Assembly (NCBI GenBank): GCA_945883235.1
Contig: CAMCXF010000034.1
Span: forward strand, 1-37,499
DNA from: Phenylobacterium deserti
GTDB taxonomy: Bacteria > Pseudomonadota > Alphaproteobacteria > Caulobacterales > Caulobacteraceae
Length of the DNA: 37,499 nucleotides
Direction of reading: 5' to 3'
The notes below the pieces were generated by a model, which saw only the letters and a list, made by a program, of their open reading frames with translations, had not been told where the DNA came from and searched no databases. The position numbers were made by a program, and so were the translations under genes. Below, piece by piece: positions 23,957-32,082 of this stretch (within the stretch, counting starts at the first letter, position 1; every line of letters begins with the position of its first letter).

Positions 23957-24928
23957 ATGGATCGACGTCTTGATCGGGACTGGACCCTGCCGGTGCGATA
24001 TCCGGACCCGGCCGTCGAGGTGATCGACAAGCGCTTCCACCGTTATCGCTTGGGCAGCGCCGCCGTCGAGCGCCTCTGGACAGGCGGCCGCTGGAACGAG
24101 GGGCCGGTGTGGTTCGGCGATCAGCACGCGTTGATCTGGAGCGATATCCCGAACGACCGCATGCTGCGCTGGTGCGAGACGACCGGCGTCGTCACTGTCT
24201 TTCGCCAGCCCTCCAACAACGCCAATGGCAACTCGCGTGACCGCCAAGGTCGGCTGCTGACCTGCGAGCACCGGTCTCGGCGGGTAACGCGCACCGAGAT
24301 CGATGGATCCGTGAGCGTGCTGCTGGACAGTTTCGAGGGCCACCGTCTGAACGGCCCCAATGATGTCGTCACCCATCCCGACGGGGCCATCTGGTTCACG
24401 GACCCCGGCTATGGCAGCCACGGCCACTATGAGGGCGACAAGGGTGAGCTTGAGCTTCCCACTCGCACCTATCGGCTGGACCTCGCTACCGGTCTGGCCA
24501 GCGTTGTCGATGAGGCGTTGGAACGCCCCAACGGCCTCGCCTTTTCGCCCGACTCTACCCGCCTCTACATCGCCGATACGGGTGCCTCGCACAAACGGGG
24601 GCACCCCAGGCAGATCCACGTCTATGACGTCATCGACGGCGTTCGCCTGAGCAATGGTCGGGTATTCTGCGACTTTGGCAAGTCCTCGCCCGACGGCTTT
24701 CGCATCGACATGGAGGGTAACCTGTGGGCCGCCGTCGGTTGGGGCGATCAAGCGGATGACGGGGTGCATGTGTTCGCACCGGACGGCACCAAAATCGCGG
24801 CGATCCACCTGCCCGAGGGAGCCGCCAACCTCTGTTTTGGCGGCGTGAAGCGCAATCGGGTGTTTATTACCGCGTCGCAGTCGATCTATGCTCTCTACGT
24901 CGACGTCCAGGGCATGCCGTACAGTTAA
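23957..24928 (+). CDS. SMP-30/gluconolactonase-family lactonase
   Basis: This 323-residue protein has the six-bladed propeller pattern of SMP-30/gluconolactonase/LRE enzymes, which hydrolyse lactones using one divalent metal ion. The expected metal ligands are visible: Glu48 in WNEGPVW, Asn192 in RPNGLAFSPD, and Asp246 in SSPDGFRID. Asn135 in LNGPNDVV is the usual substrate-binding residue. No signal peptide is seen, so it should be cytoplasmic. ATG 23957 is preceded by GCGGGGACA. The SGNH hydrolase follows after 14 bases on the same strand, so the two form a pair. The family acts on sugar lactones as well as on other lactones; a role in opening a lactone made by the island pathway is inferred from location only. 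Confidence 0.88.
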   Translation: MDRRLDRDWTLPVRYPDPAVEVIDKRFHRYRLGSAAVERLWTGGRWNEGPVWFGDQHALIWSDIPNDRMLRWCETTGVVTVFRQPSNNANGNSRDRQGRLLTCEHRSRRVTRTEIDGSVSVLLDSFEGHRLNGPNDVVTHPDGAIWFTDPGYGSHGHYEGDKGELELPTRTYRLDLATGLASVVDEALERPNGLAFSPDSTRLYIADTGASHKRGHPRQIHVYDVIDGVRLSNGRVFCDFGKSSPDGFRIDMEGNLWAAVGWGDQADDGVHVFAPDGTKIAAIHLPEGAANLCFGGVKRNRVFITASQSIYALYVDVQGMPYS

Positions 24929-24942
24929 AGGGTTCGGAGATC

Positions 24943-26097
24943 ATGAGGCGGTACTCTGCCGAACAACTCCAGGGCGGCGCGGTCAGCATCTTCGGCGCGC
25001 TGGACTACGACACGCGATCGCAGGGTATCAGCCCCAGGCGGCTTCCCGCGTGGACGCGACCGCAGCTTCCGGGGACCATGGATGCGATGGTGCGAATTCC
25101 GTCCGGCGTTAGGCTGGCCTTCCAGACGGACGCCCGAAACATCCGACTGTCGGTTCAGACCACCTCGCTGACCACCTCGCCACAGACGCCCCGGCCCGTA
25201 ACCTTCGATCTGGTGATCAGGGGCGGCAAAACCCTCTCCAGTGCCTCGGACCTGGGCAACGCCATGTTCCTAGATCGCAACGACCCGGGTCAGTTCCGGT
25301 TGGTGCGCGGTGAAGCGTATGAGGTAACCTTCAGCGATCTGGAGCCAGGTCTTAAGCAATGCGAGCTCTGGCTGCCGCACAACGCGTTTGTTGAACTCCG
25401 GGGTCTCGAGGTCGACGACGGTGCCTTGCTGTCGGCCATCGCGGTCCCTGAAACACGCCGCTGGCTGCACTATGGCAGTTCCATCAGCCATTGTCTGGAG
25501 GCAGAGCAGCCCACCGGTACATGGCCTGCTGTAGCGGCGCGGTTGTCTGGCATGCATCTCCAGAGCCTGGGTTTCGGTGGCCAGTGCCACCTGGATCCGT
25601 TCGTCGCGCGCACGATCCGCGACAGCGATGCCGACGTGATCTCCCTGAAGGTGGGGATAAACGTCATCAACATGGACTCTATGCGCGAGCGCGTCTTCAC
25701 GCCCGCATTGCACGGCTTTCTGGACACCATTCGTGAAGGCAAGCCAAACACCCCGGTGGTTCTGGTCTCGCCGATCTTTTGCCCCAGCGCGGAGCTCAGG
25801 CCGGGTCCCACATTGCCCAATTCGGACGGAAAGTTCGTTACCCTGGCAGGGCACGAAGCGGTCCAGGGTAACTGCCTGACTCTGGTCCGTGTGCGGGAGC
25901 TCATTGCCGAAATCGTCCATGCCAGGCAGGCCGCAGGCGACCCCCACCTCCACTATCTGGACGGTCTGACAATGTTCGGCGCTGCCGACGCGGATGATTT
26001 GCCGGACGACCTGCACCCCAATCCGGCAGGCTATCAGCGACTGGGTGAACGCTTCTCTCGCGCGGTATTTTCCAGCGCGGGTCTTGGCTTGGGATAG
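24943..26097 (+). CDS. SGNH/GDSL-type hydrolase with N-terminal accessory domain
   Basis: This 384-residue protein is a probable esterase or acetyl-esterase. Residues 1-160 form a beta-rich accessory domain (VRLAFQTDARNIRLSVQTTS) as found before the catalytic domain in carbohydrate-esterase-like SGNH proteins. The catalytic part has block I HYGSSISH (Ser180), block II GFGGQCHLD, block III KVGINVIN and block V PDDLHPNPAGY (Asp355, His358), so the Ser-Asp-His set is complete. No signal peptide is visible. It follows the lactonase by 14 bases and ends 4 bases before the convergent TadE-like gene. It may remove an ester or acyl group from the same substrate; this is inference. Confidence 0.85.
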   Translation: MRRYSAEQLQGGAVSIFGALDYDTRSQGISPRRLPAWTRPQLPGTMDAMVRIPSGVRLAFQTDARNIRLSVQTTSLTTSPQTPRPVTFDLVIRGGKTLSSASDLGNAMFLDRNDPGQFRLVRGEAYEVTFSDLEPGLKQCELWLPHNAFVELRGLEVDDGALLSAIAVPETRRWLHYGSSISHCLEAEQPTGTWPAVAARLSGMHLQSLGFGGQCHLDPFVARTIRDSDADVISLKVGINVINMDSMRERVFTPALHGFLDTIREGKPNTPVVLVSPIFCPSAELRPGPTLPNSDGKFVTLAGHEAVQGNCLTLVRVRELIAEIVHARQAAGDPHLHYLDGLTMFGAADADDLPDDLHPNPAGYQRLGERFSRAVFSSAGLGLG

Positions 26098-26101
26098 CCG
26101 G

Positions 26102-26623
26102 TCAGGCGATCTTGTCGACTTTCACCGACAGGCGCGGCCGGACGTAGGCGTGACGTGTAAAGCGGATGGTCGCCGGCAGAAACAGCCCGAACGTCGGCTT
26201 GTAGTCGTAGATTACGTCGGTGACGATCACGCTCTCGTTAGCCGAGAGGTAGCCTGAGGGCACGCTGGGACCACCCGCAACCGAATAGGACTTGTTGACG
26301 GTCCAGTCAGTCGACACAGCACCCGAGCCATTGGCGCTGAGGCTGTAGACGCGCTGCTGGACGTCGACATTCGGAAACGGATGGATCATCGATACGCTCG
26401 CCACCAGGATGTCGTCCAGTTCAGCGGCCGTGACCGACCGGTTCTGGGCGGTGATATCGGCCATGGCAGAGGCGATGTGCGCCACATTGCGCTGGGCCTG
26501 ATAGGCTCCCAGGGCTTCAACGGCGGTGATGTGCAGCACGAACAACACCGGGAATATCAACGCGAACTCGAGCGCGGCAGCACCGCGCTGATCCGAAGCG
26601 GAGCGACAGAGGAATGTGATCAT
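26102..26623 (-). CDS. TadE-like pilus assembly protein (second of pair)
   Basis: This 173-residue protein begins with a short charged segment and the TadE-type hydrophobic helix RGAAALEFALIFPVLFVLHI, with the conserved Glu of prepilin-like TadE/TadF proteins. The rest is a periplasmic region of mixed strands. TadE/F are pseudopilins of the Flp/Tad pilus system, anchored in the inner membrane. The open frame extends to 26863, but ATG 26623 overlaps the stop of the upstream TadE gene (ATGA) and directly precedes the helix. The pair is divergent from a TadG-like gene. No tadA-C, cpaB-F or flp genes are seen, so these are stand-alone minor components. Confidence 0.85.
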   Translation of the reverse strand: MITFLCRSASDQRGAAALEFALIFPVLFVLHITAVEALGAYQAQRNVAHIASAMADITAQNRSVTAAELDDILVASVSMIHPFPNVDVQQRVYSLSANGSGAVSTDWTVNKSYSVAGGPSVPSGYLSANESVIVTDVIYDYKPTFGLFLPATIRFTRHAYVRPRLSVKVDKIA

Positions 26624-27135
26624 TCGAACGGCTCGTTCTTGAATGCGGCGCGCGCTCCCAGGGTTACCTGCATGGGCCCGTCGCGATGATAGGCGGTCGC
26701 AATGAACGGGGTCATCAAGGGCCACACGTAGTTGGCTTTGACGATCACGATGTCTCCAGCCGAACCCTTGTCGAACTGGCCCGCCGGCTGCGTGTTGACG
26801 CTGACGTTCGCGTCCGAGAACCGATCGAATTTCTGGACACTGACGGTCAATCGCGACCGGCACTCCGTCACACTGCCACCCATCCGGGCGCAGATCTGGT
26901 CCTCAAACGCCCCCGCGCTGGCCGCGGAGTCGTCACGTCCGGTCTTGATGCGGCGCGAAGTATCGGCAACGGCATTGTCCAGGCCGCTGCTCATCATGCC
27001 AAGCATTCCAATTTCGACAATCGAGAAGAGCGCTAGGAACAGAATAGGCGCAACAAAAGCGAACTCGACGGCGGTTGCGCCGCCCTCGTCACGCCTGAAG
27101 GTCGCCATTGCCATTTGAAATCGGAAACGATCCAT
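26620..27135 (-). CDS. TadE-like pilus assembly protein (first of pair)
   Basis: This protein of up to 171 residues has the same plan as its downstream neighbour: EGGATAVEFAFVAPILFLAL is the TadE helix with its conserved Glu, followed by a periplasmic domain with two cysteines (ICARMGGSVTECRS) that may form a disulfide. Possible starts are ATG 27135, 27114 and 27108; upstream ribosome-binding sequences are weak, so the first few residues are uncertain. It overlaps the second TadE gene by four bases. It is transcribed divergently from the tadG-like gene across an AT-rich region of 147 bases. Confidence 0.85.
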   Translation of the reverse strand: MDRFRFQMAMATFRRDEGGATAVEFAFVAPILFLALFSIVEIGMLGMMSSGLDNAVADTSRRIKTGRDDSAASAGAFEDQICARMGGSVTECRSRLTVSVQKFDRFSDANVSVNTQPAGQFDKGSAGDIVIVKANYVWPLMTPFIATAYHRDGPMQVTLGARAAFKNEPFE

Positions 27136-27240
27136 CCCGCGAAACTGTCATATCTAGTAAAACAAATTGTTAATCCATTGTACATCACAGTAAACGAACT
27201 TTAACGATTGAGCATAATTTGAGATTATCCCTCTTCGGAT

Positions 27241-27264
27241 AAACAGTATCTCGAAACACTGTTT
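27241..27264. promoter_or_regulatory. Inverted repeat upstream of tadG-like gene
   Basis: AAACAGT and ACTGTTT form a perfect 7-bp dyad separated by ten bases, 19 bases before the tadG-like start, in an AT-rich divergent promoter region. It could be an operator or a leader hairpin. Confidence 0.35.
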
Positions 27265-27282
27265 CTCGTGAGGGTGCTCTAA

Positions 27283-28833
27283 ATGAACTGGCCCTGCCTC
27301 CCTGCCTTCCGCCGCTGGTTAAATGACAGGCGCGGCAACGTCGCTATCGTCACAGCACTGGCCTTAGGCCCAATCTGCGTCGCGAGTCTCGGTGCCGTCG
27401 ATCTGGCCCGGGTCACCAGTGCCAAGTCGCAACTGCAGGATGCCCTGGACGCAGCAGCGCTGGGCGCAGCGCGCACCAATTCGACGACCGATGCACAGAT
27501 GAAAGTGGCCGGAGATCGGTATCTGCAGCAGAACCTGAAACTCTCCAGTGACTTCGCGTTGACCTCTTCAACCTTCCAGATCGGGCCAAACGGCAAGGTG
27601 ATTGCCAATGCCCGGCTTGACGTGAGGCCCTTCATCGCGGGGCTGGTGACTGGCGGAACCATGGCCGTGGCTGCGACGTCCGAAGTCGTGCGCGCCGATA
27701 TGGAGGTAGAGATTGCGCTGGTGCTGGATAACACCGGTTCGATGAGCGAAGGCTCCAAGCTTGCGGACCTCAAGGACGCAGCCAAGGAATTCGTCACCAA
27801 GATGGAAGATGTCGCCTCGAAGAGCACGACCCCGAACCCGATCAAGATATCACTGGTGCCATTCTCCAGCACCGTGCGGCTTGACGCGACGCTCTACCGC
27901 AATTCCGCCTGGATGGATCAGACCGGCAGCTCTCCGATCAACAACCAGATCTTCACCACCGCCAGCGGAACCCAGTTCGCCAACCGCTTTTCGTTGTTCA
28001 CAACCCTGGGCACCAGCTGGCGCGGCTGCGTGGAGATGCGTCAGGCACCCTATGATGTGCAGGACACGCCATCCGGTACCGGTGCCACGCTCTACACGGC
28101 TTACTTCGCTGTCGACGAGCCTGACGTCCGGACGACCGGTTAAGGGGACAATTTTCAGAACAACTACCTGTCCGATGGCACAAACAGCAGCAACTGGCGG
28201 GTACGCCAGGGCTCGGTCACCAAGTACCGCTCCACCAACGGTCTTTCGACGACCTTTGGTCCCAACAGGGGATGTGGCCTTCAGAAATTGATGCGCCTGA
28301 CCACAAGCTTTTCGAGCTTGCGCAGTGCGATCGATAATCTGAATGCCGATGGCAATACCAACATACCCATCGGCATGGCCTGGGGCTGGAACTCGCTATC
28401 ACCCAACTCACCGTTCGCGGACGGGGTCGCCTACGGCACGCCCAAGCACAAGAAGATCATCGTCCTAATGACCGACGGAGAGAACACCCTCAGCCAGCGC
28501 GACACCCCCAACGACGGCAGCTATGCCGGTGCCGGATACATCTGGCAGGGCCGGGTTCTGCAGGCCAACAACACGCCTCTGCAGCAAGGGGCCTCGAATT
28601 CAGAGCGAACGGCGGCACTGGATTCCCGCCTGGCGCTGATCTGCGAGAACATCAAGGAGAAAGACATCGAGATCTACACCATCCGCGTCGAGGTCGACTC
28701 CGGCACCAGCGAACTGCTGGAAACCTGCGCGACTGGCGAGGACTATTTCTACGACGTCAGCAATTCCTCCACCCTGACCCAGGTGTTTCAGAGCATCGCC
28801 GGCCAGATCGCTGCCCTTCACCTCTCTCGGTAG
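27283..28833 (+). pseudogene. TadG-like protein with von Willebrand A domain, interrupted by an in-frame TAA
   Basis: Read through one stop, this is a 516-residue TadG-like protein: N-terminal RRGNVAIVTALALGPICV with a membrane helix (about 18-40), then a von Willebrand A domain whose metal-site motif DNTGSMS begins at Asp149, and a C-terminal half with IIVLMTDGENT and DIEIYTIRVEVDSG. TAA at 28141-28143 (codon 287) splits it. The frame on both sides is continuous and in phase (VDEPDVRTTG before, GDNFQNNYLSDG after), and all later motifs are in place, so a single base change, rather than a frameshift, explains it. No start with a ribosome-binding site exists just after the stop; ATG 28288 is deep in the domain. 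The protein is probably non-functional unless the stop is read through or is an assembly error. Confidence 0.8.
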
Positions 28834-28850
28834 TCGGCAGGCCCGACGAG

Positions 28851-29096
28851 GTGTATGTCGCGTCGATGTCTGCAGATGAGATCCTTGTCGATGCGCGTGG
28901 GCACCGTTGTCCGGTGCCCACGCTCCGGCTTCGGCGGGCTCTTGAGCAGTCGCCAGCCGGCAGCCGCGTCCGCTTGCTGGCGGATGATCCGCTGGCTAGG
29001 ATTGATGTGCCGCATTTCGCCGCCGGGATTGGCGCAGTCGTACTGGAACAATCAGATGCTGACGGCGGGCTGAATTTTCTGGTCGCTATGGCCTGA
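28851..29096 (+). CDS. TusA-family sulfurtransferase-like protein
   Basis: This small protein (76-81 residues) has the TusA/SirA fold signature DARGHRCPVPTLRLRRAL, with the CPxP motif carrying the persulfide cysteine (Cys15 counted from ATG 28866). TusA proteins relay sulfur for tRNA thiolation or other sulfur chemistry. GTG 28851 and ATG 28866 are both possible starts; GAGG lies just before the GTG and 13 bases before the ATG. It overlaps the convergent BrkB gene by 11 bases. The flanking genes do not show a sulfur pathway, so the partner is unknown. Confidence 0.85.
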   Translation: MYVASMSADEILVDARGHRCPVPTLRLRRALEQSPAGSRVRLLADDPLARIDVPHFAAGIGAVVLEQSDADGGLNFLVAMA

Positions 29097-30060
29097 CGCT
29101 GGTCGACGCGATCTCGATTGGAATTCTGCGGCTGTGCATCGCCAACTCGACTTCGGCCGCCAAAGCCCCGCCAAAAAACATGGCGTTCACGTTCCAGGAC
29201 AACCAGATCAGGAAGATCACCACGGTAGCGACGGATCCGTAGGTCGCTCCCAACTCAGCGATCTGTTCGACATAGATCCCGAGGCCCCAAGATGCGAAGA
29301 GACACAACGCGGCCGCCGCGATCCCGCCGAGCAATGACGCCCACCAGTTCACCGGATCACGTGACATGGCCCACCGGTAGATCAACGTCATGCCCGTGAC
29401 CATCCCCGTACTGGCCCAGGTCCACTCACTGTAGAGCCAAAGCGCACCGCGCAGCGGGCGTAGGTCAAATGTCTCGGCGAGAATTCTGAAGGCAAAAAAT
29501 GCCGTCGAGAGCACACCCATCGCCGTCATCGCCGCAATCAGTACGCCAAGCGCCAGCAGGTTGAAGCTGAGGAACCCCCGCTGCCGGTCCTCGTCATGAA
29601 TGAAGGAGAGGCCTGCGAGCAGCGCCTTGAAGCCACGATGTGAGGCATAGCCGCCCACCACCAGAGCGACACCGCTCTGGATCGAGATGCTCCCCCCTGG
29701 CACGCTTGAAAGCCGGACCAGTTCACTCTGCAGAATGAGCCGTGCCGCATCGGGCATGACGCGAGCCAGGGCTTCACCCTGTTCGGCGACCCGGGCCGGG
29801 TCCGACAACAGACTGTAGAGCCCCATGGCGATCGCGAGCGCCGGGAAAATCGCCAGCATGATGAAGAACGAGACGCCACCGGTGTAGAGCATCACATCGC
29901 GCCCCCACATGCGGATCATTGCTTTTCCCAGCACGCTCACGCCCACGCGGGCACCGTGGACAGGATCCCATTCGCGGGCCCGCAGTCGGCGTAACAGATC
30001 GAGGAATGTCATCGGGCCGCAAATCGACTCGGGTCGTGACGTGGCCCGTCCAGATAGCAT
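29086..30060 (-). CDS. YihY/BrkB-family inner-membrane protein
   Basis: This protein of up to 324 residues has about six hydrophobic helices with the YihY/BrkB (formerly called RNase BN) features: MLYTGGVSFFIMLAIFPALA near the N-terminus, PGGSISIQSGVALVVGGYAS in the middle and TYGSVATVVIFLIWLSWNVN near the end. The family is membrane-embedded and its function is unsettled. ATG 30060 starts just three bases from a strong hairpin (30063-30096), which would hide its ribosome-binding site, so ATG 30012 (MTFLDLL) may be the true start, giving 308 residues. It is alone on its transcript unless read from the CoA-transferase gene upstream. Confidence 0.87.
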   Translation of the reverse strand: MLSGRATSRPESICGPMTFLDLLRRLRAREWDPVHGARVGVSVLGKAMIRMWGRDVMLYTGGVSFFIMLAIFPALAIAMGLYSLLSDPARVAEQGEALARVMPDAARLILQSELVRLSSVPGGSISIQSGVALVVGGYASHRGFKALLAGLSFIHDEDRQRGFLSFNLLALGVLIAAMTAMGVLSTAFFAFRILAETFDLRPLRGALWLYSEWTWASTGMVTGMTLIYRWAMSRDPVNWWASLLGGIAAAALCLFASWGLGIYVEQIAELGATYGSVATVVIFLIWLSWNVNAMFFGGALAAEVELAMHSRRIPIEIASTSVRP

Positions 30061-30062
30061 AA

Positions 30063-30096
30063 CGGCGCGCCACCCAGGTTAGTAGGTGGCGCGCCG
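30063..30096. terminator. Strong 12-bp GC-rich hairpin
   Basis: CGGCGCGCCACC and GGTGGCGCGCCG form a perfect 12-bp stem around a ten-base loop, between the stop of the family III CoA-transferase gene and the BrkB gene, both on the minus strand. No T-run follows, so termination would not be of the standard intrinsic type. It could end the CoA-transferase message or act on BrkB translation. Confidence 0.45.
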
Positions 30097-30233
30097 CCGA
30101 TGGGCATGTCTTCCATCCGGGCCGGCCGCCGCTTCGAGGGACGGGAGAATTCAACGACCGATCCGAGGCCCAATCTTGGCCAGTTCGGCTGAACCGCACC
30201 TGAACCGCATTGGCAGGCAATTGTTGGCTCTGT

Positions 30234-31346
30234 TCAGCCCAGCGCGGCGATCTCGGCGTCGGAGAAACCCCAGTCACTCAAGGCTTCGCGGTTGTGCGCG
30301 CCAACAGCAGGCGGGGGCCCCTGAATTGCGCCAGGGGTCACAGAGAACCGAGGCGCAGGTGCAGGCTGGGTCACGCCCGCGACCTCGACGAACGTCTGGC
30401 GCGCCGCATTGTGCGGATGTTTCGGCGCTTCATCCAGATCAAGCACAGGGGCGAAGCAAACATCAGTAGCCGCCATGATTGCGGTCCACTCAGCCTGCGA
30501 CTTGCGGGCGATGACCGTGGCCAGTTTGTCGTGCAGATCCGGCCATGCTGCGCGGTCGTGCTGGGCCTGGAAGGCCGGATCGGTGATGCCAGTTTTTTCG
30601 AGCAACAGAGCATAGAACTGCGGTTCGATCGAGCCGATCGAGATCCACTTACCGTCCGAGCACTGGTAGGTGTCGTAGAAGTGCGCGCCGCCATCGAGCA
30701 TGTTTGAGCGCCGCGTCTCTTGCCACATGCCTGAGGCCTTGAAGCCGTAGAACATCGCCATTAGCGAGGCCGCGCCATCACTCATGGCGCAGTCGATCAC
30801 CTGTCCCTTGCCAGTCTCCCGCGCCTGGATAATGCCGGCCATAAGTCCGAAGGCGAGATAGAGAGCACCGCCGCCAAAGTCTCCGACCAGATTGAGCGGC
30901 GGCACCGGCTTGTCGTCAGTGCCGATCGCATGCAGCGCCCCCGTAATGGCGATGTAGTTCATGTCGTGGCCGGCAGCATTGGCGTAAGGCCCTGTCTGGC
31001 CCCACCCAGTCATGCGACCATAGACCAGCTTCGGGTTCCGTTTCAGCGCAACCTCAGGACCCAGCCCCAGACGTTCCATAACCCCAGGGCGGAAACCCTC
31101 GATGATGCCGTCGGCGGACGCCATTAGTTTCAGGCACGCCTCGACGGCTTCCGGCGTCTTGAGGTCAAGGGCGACCGAACGTCGGCCACGCGCCGTGATA
31201 TCCGAAGGCGCGCCACCGCGACCACCCTTTCGGTCCACCCGAACCACGTCGGCTCCCAGGTCCGAAAGCAGCATGCCGCAGAACGGCCCCGGCCCGATGC
31301 CCGCGAATTCAACAATCCTCAGACCGGTGAGTGGACCCTGGCGCAT
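30234..31346 (-). CDS. Family III CoA-transferase / alpha-methylacyl-CoA racemase-like protein
   Basis: This 370-residue protein is of the CaiB/BaiF/AMACR family. The N-terminus [30 protein letters not shown] is standard (split here: [13 protein letters not shown] then [16 protein letters not shown]). The racemase residues are visible: His127 in AAGHDMNYI and Asp156 in NLVGDFGGG, with [11 protein letters not shown] between. AMACR-type enzymes invert the methyl centre of 2-methylacyl-CoA, a step needed in sterol and bile-acid side-chain oxidation; transferases of the same family keep the Asp. ATG 31346 has GGGAGG upstream. It lies 56 bases after the damaged SDR on the same strand. It lacks an obvious regulon motif and could be outside the island. 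Confidence 0.9.
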   Translation of the reverse strand: MRQGPLTGLRIVEFAGIGPGPFCGMLLSDLGADVVRVDRKGGRGGAPSDITARGRRSVALDLKTPEAVEACLKLMASADGIIEGFRPGVMERLGLGPEVALKRNPKLVYGRMTGWGQTGPYANAAGHDMNYIAITGALHAIGTDDKPVPPLNLVGDFGGGALYLAFGLMAGIIQARETGKGQVIDCAMSDGAASLMAMFYGFKASGMWQETRRSNMLDGGAHFYDTYQCSDGKWISIGSIEPQFYALLLEKTGITDPAFQAQHDRAAWPDLHDKLATVIARKSQAEWTAIMAATDVCFAPVLDLDEAPKHPHNAARQTFVEVAGVTQPAPAPRFSVTPGAIQGPPPAVGAHNREALSDWGFSDAEIAALG

Positions 31347-31402
31347 CGTAGCCTCCCAATTTTCCAGCGACTTAAGCGCCCTGCCCTTTGGTCAGCCAAG
31401 GC

Positions 31403-31984
31403 CTAGCCCCCGCCCGGCAAGGACTGGCCGTCGTCAACCGTGATCACGCTGCCCGTCATGGCGCTGGCAGCCGGCCCGGCCAGCATCATGAAAGCCGTAT
31501 CGAGATCAGAGGCTTCCATCAACCGTCGCCGCGGAAAGCCCTTCAACTGTCGTTGTCCACCGTCGGTCGGCCACCAGGTGTCGTTTATGGCGGTCTCGAT
31601 ATAGCCGGGACACAGCGCGTTCACGGCAATCCGGTTGCGGGCCCATTCCCGCGCCATGCTGCGGGTGAGCATGGCTACCGCGGCCTTGGAGCCGCAATAT
31701 GCCGAAAGCCCCGGTAGAACCGTGTGACTGGCGATGGAGGCGATATTTATAATTCGCCCTTCTATCCCTTGAGCCATCATGCGTCGCGCTGCCTCGCGAG
31801 CGGCGAAGAAGGTACCGCGGACATTGACCGCGAAGGTGGCGTCGAAATCTGCAATCGATACGTCCAAAGCCATGCCTTCGCCCCCCATCCCGGCGTTGTT
31901 CACCAGAATGCCTAGTGGACCCAGCCCGCCGCTGGCGCCGGTGACCACTGCGACTTGACCTGAAAGCGGCAACGCTCCGTCCAT
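31403..31984 (-). pseudogene. Short-chain dehydrogenase with large internal in-frame deletion
   Basis: This 193-residue protein is an SDR missing about 55-60 residues. TGASGGLG (15-22), the nucleotide-binding glycine motif, is joined almost directly to GPLGILVNNAG (NNAG at 29-32); in SDRs these are normally some 70 residues apart. The lost part includes the helix, second strand and cofactor-selecting acidic or basic residue. The rest is normal: RIINIASIASH with catalytic Ser, YCGSK (Tyr96, Lys100), and SVITVDDGQSLPGGG at the end. The frame is intact, so it is probably expressed but cannot bind cofactor normally. A repeated CTGGGT-like sequence may have mediated the deletion. ATG 31984 has AGAAGGG upstream; TTG 32002 is a less likely start. 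Confidence 0.75.
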
Positions 31985-32038
31985 TTTGAAACCCTTCTGC
32001 AACCTGAGGCGCGCTATTGATCTGAATTGTCGGCGTCC

Positions 32039-32056
32039 GATTCCCCAACAGGAATC
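32039..32056. promoter_or_regulatory. Inverted repeat between damaged SDR gene and popA
   Basis: GATTCC and GGAATC form a perfect 6-bp dyad with a six-base spacer, in the 80-98-base divergent region. Its right arm starts a sequence resembling the left half of the island motif (GAATCATTATGC), but the right half does not match. A weak operator candidate. Confidence 0.3.
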
Positions 32057-32082
32057 ATTATGCGCCGTTTTGGGATGGAGAC

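Noticed and set aside
23795..24808. Minus-strand frame of 337 codons opposite the lactonase gene
   Set aside because: Opposite strand of an SMP-30 gene with its metal ligands; no family features.
30223..30237. GGCTCTGTTCAG resembling an IS6-type terminal repeat
   Set aside because: No partner repeat, no transposase nearby and it overlaps the 3' end of the CoA-transferase gene region; most likely chance.
32047..32068. Sixth copy of the island motif before popA
   Set aside because: Only the left half fits; the TC and following positions do not match, so it was not counted among the regulon sites.
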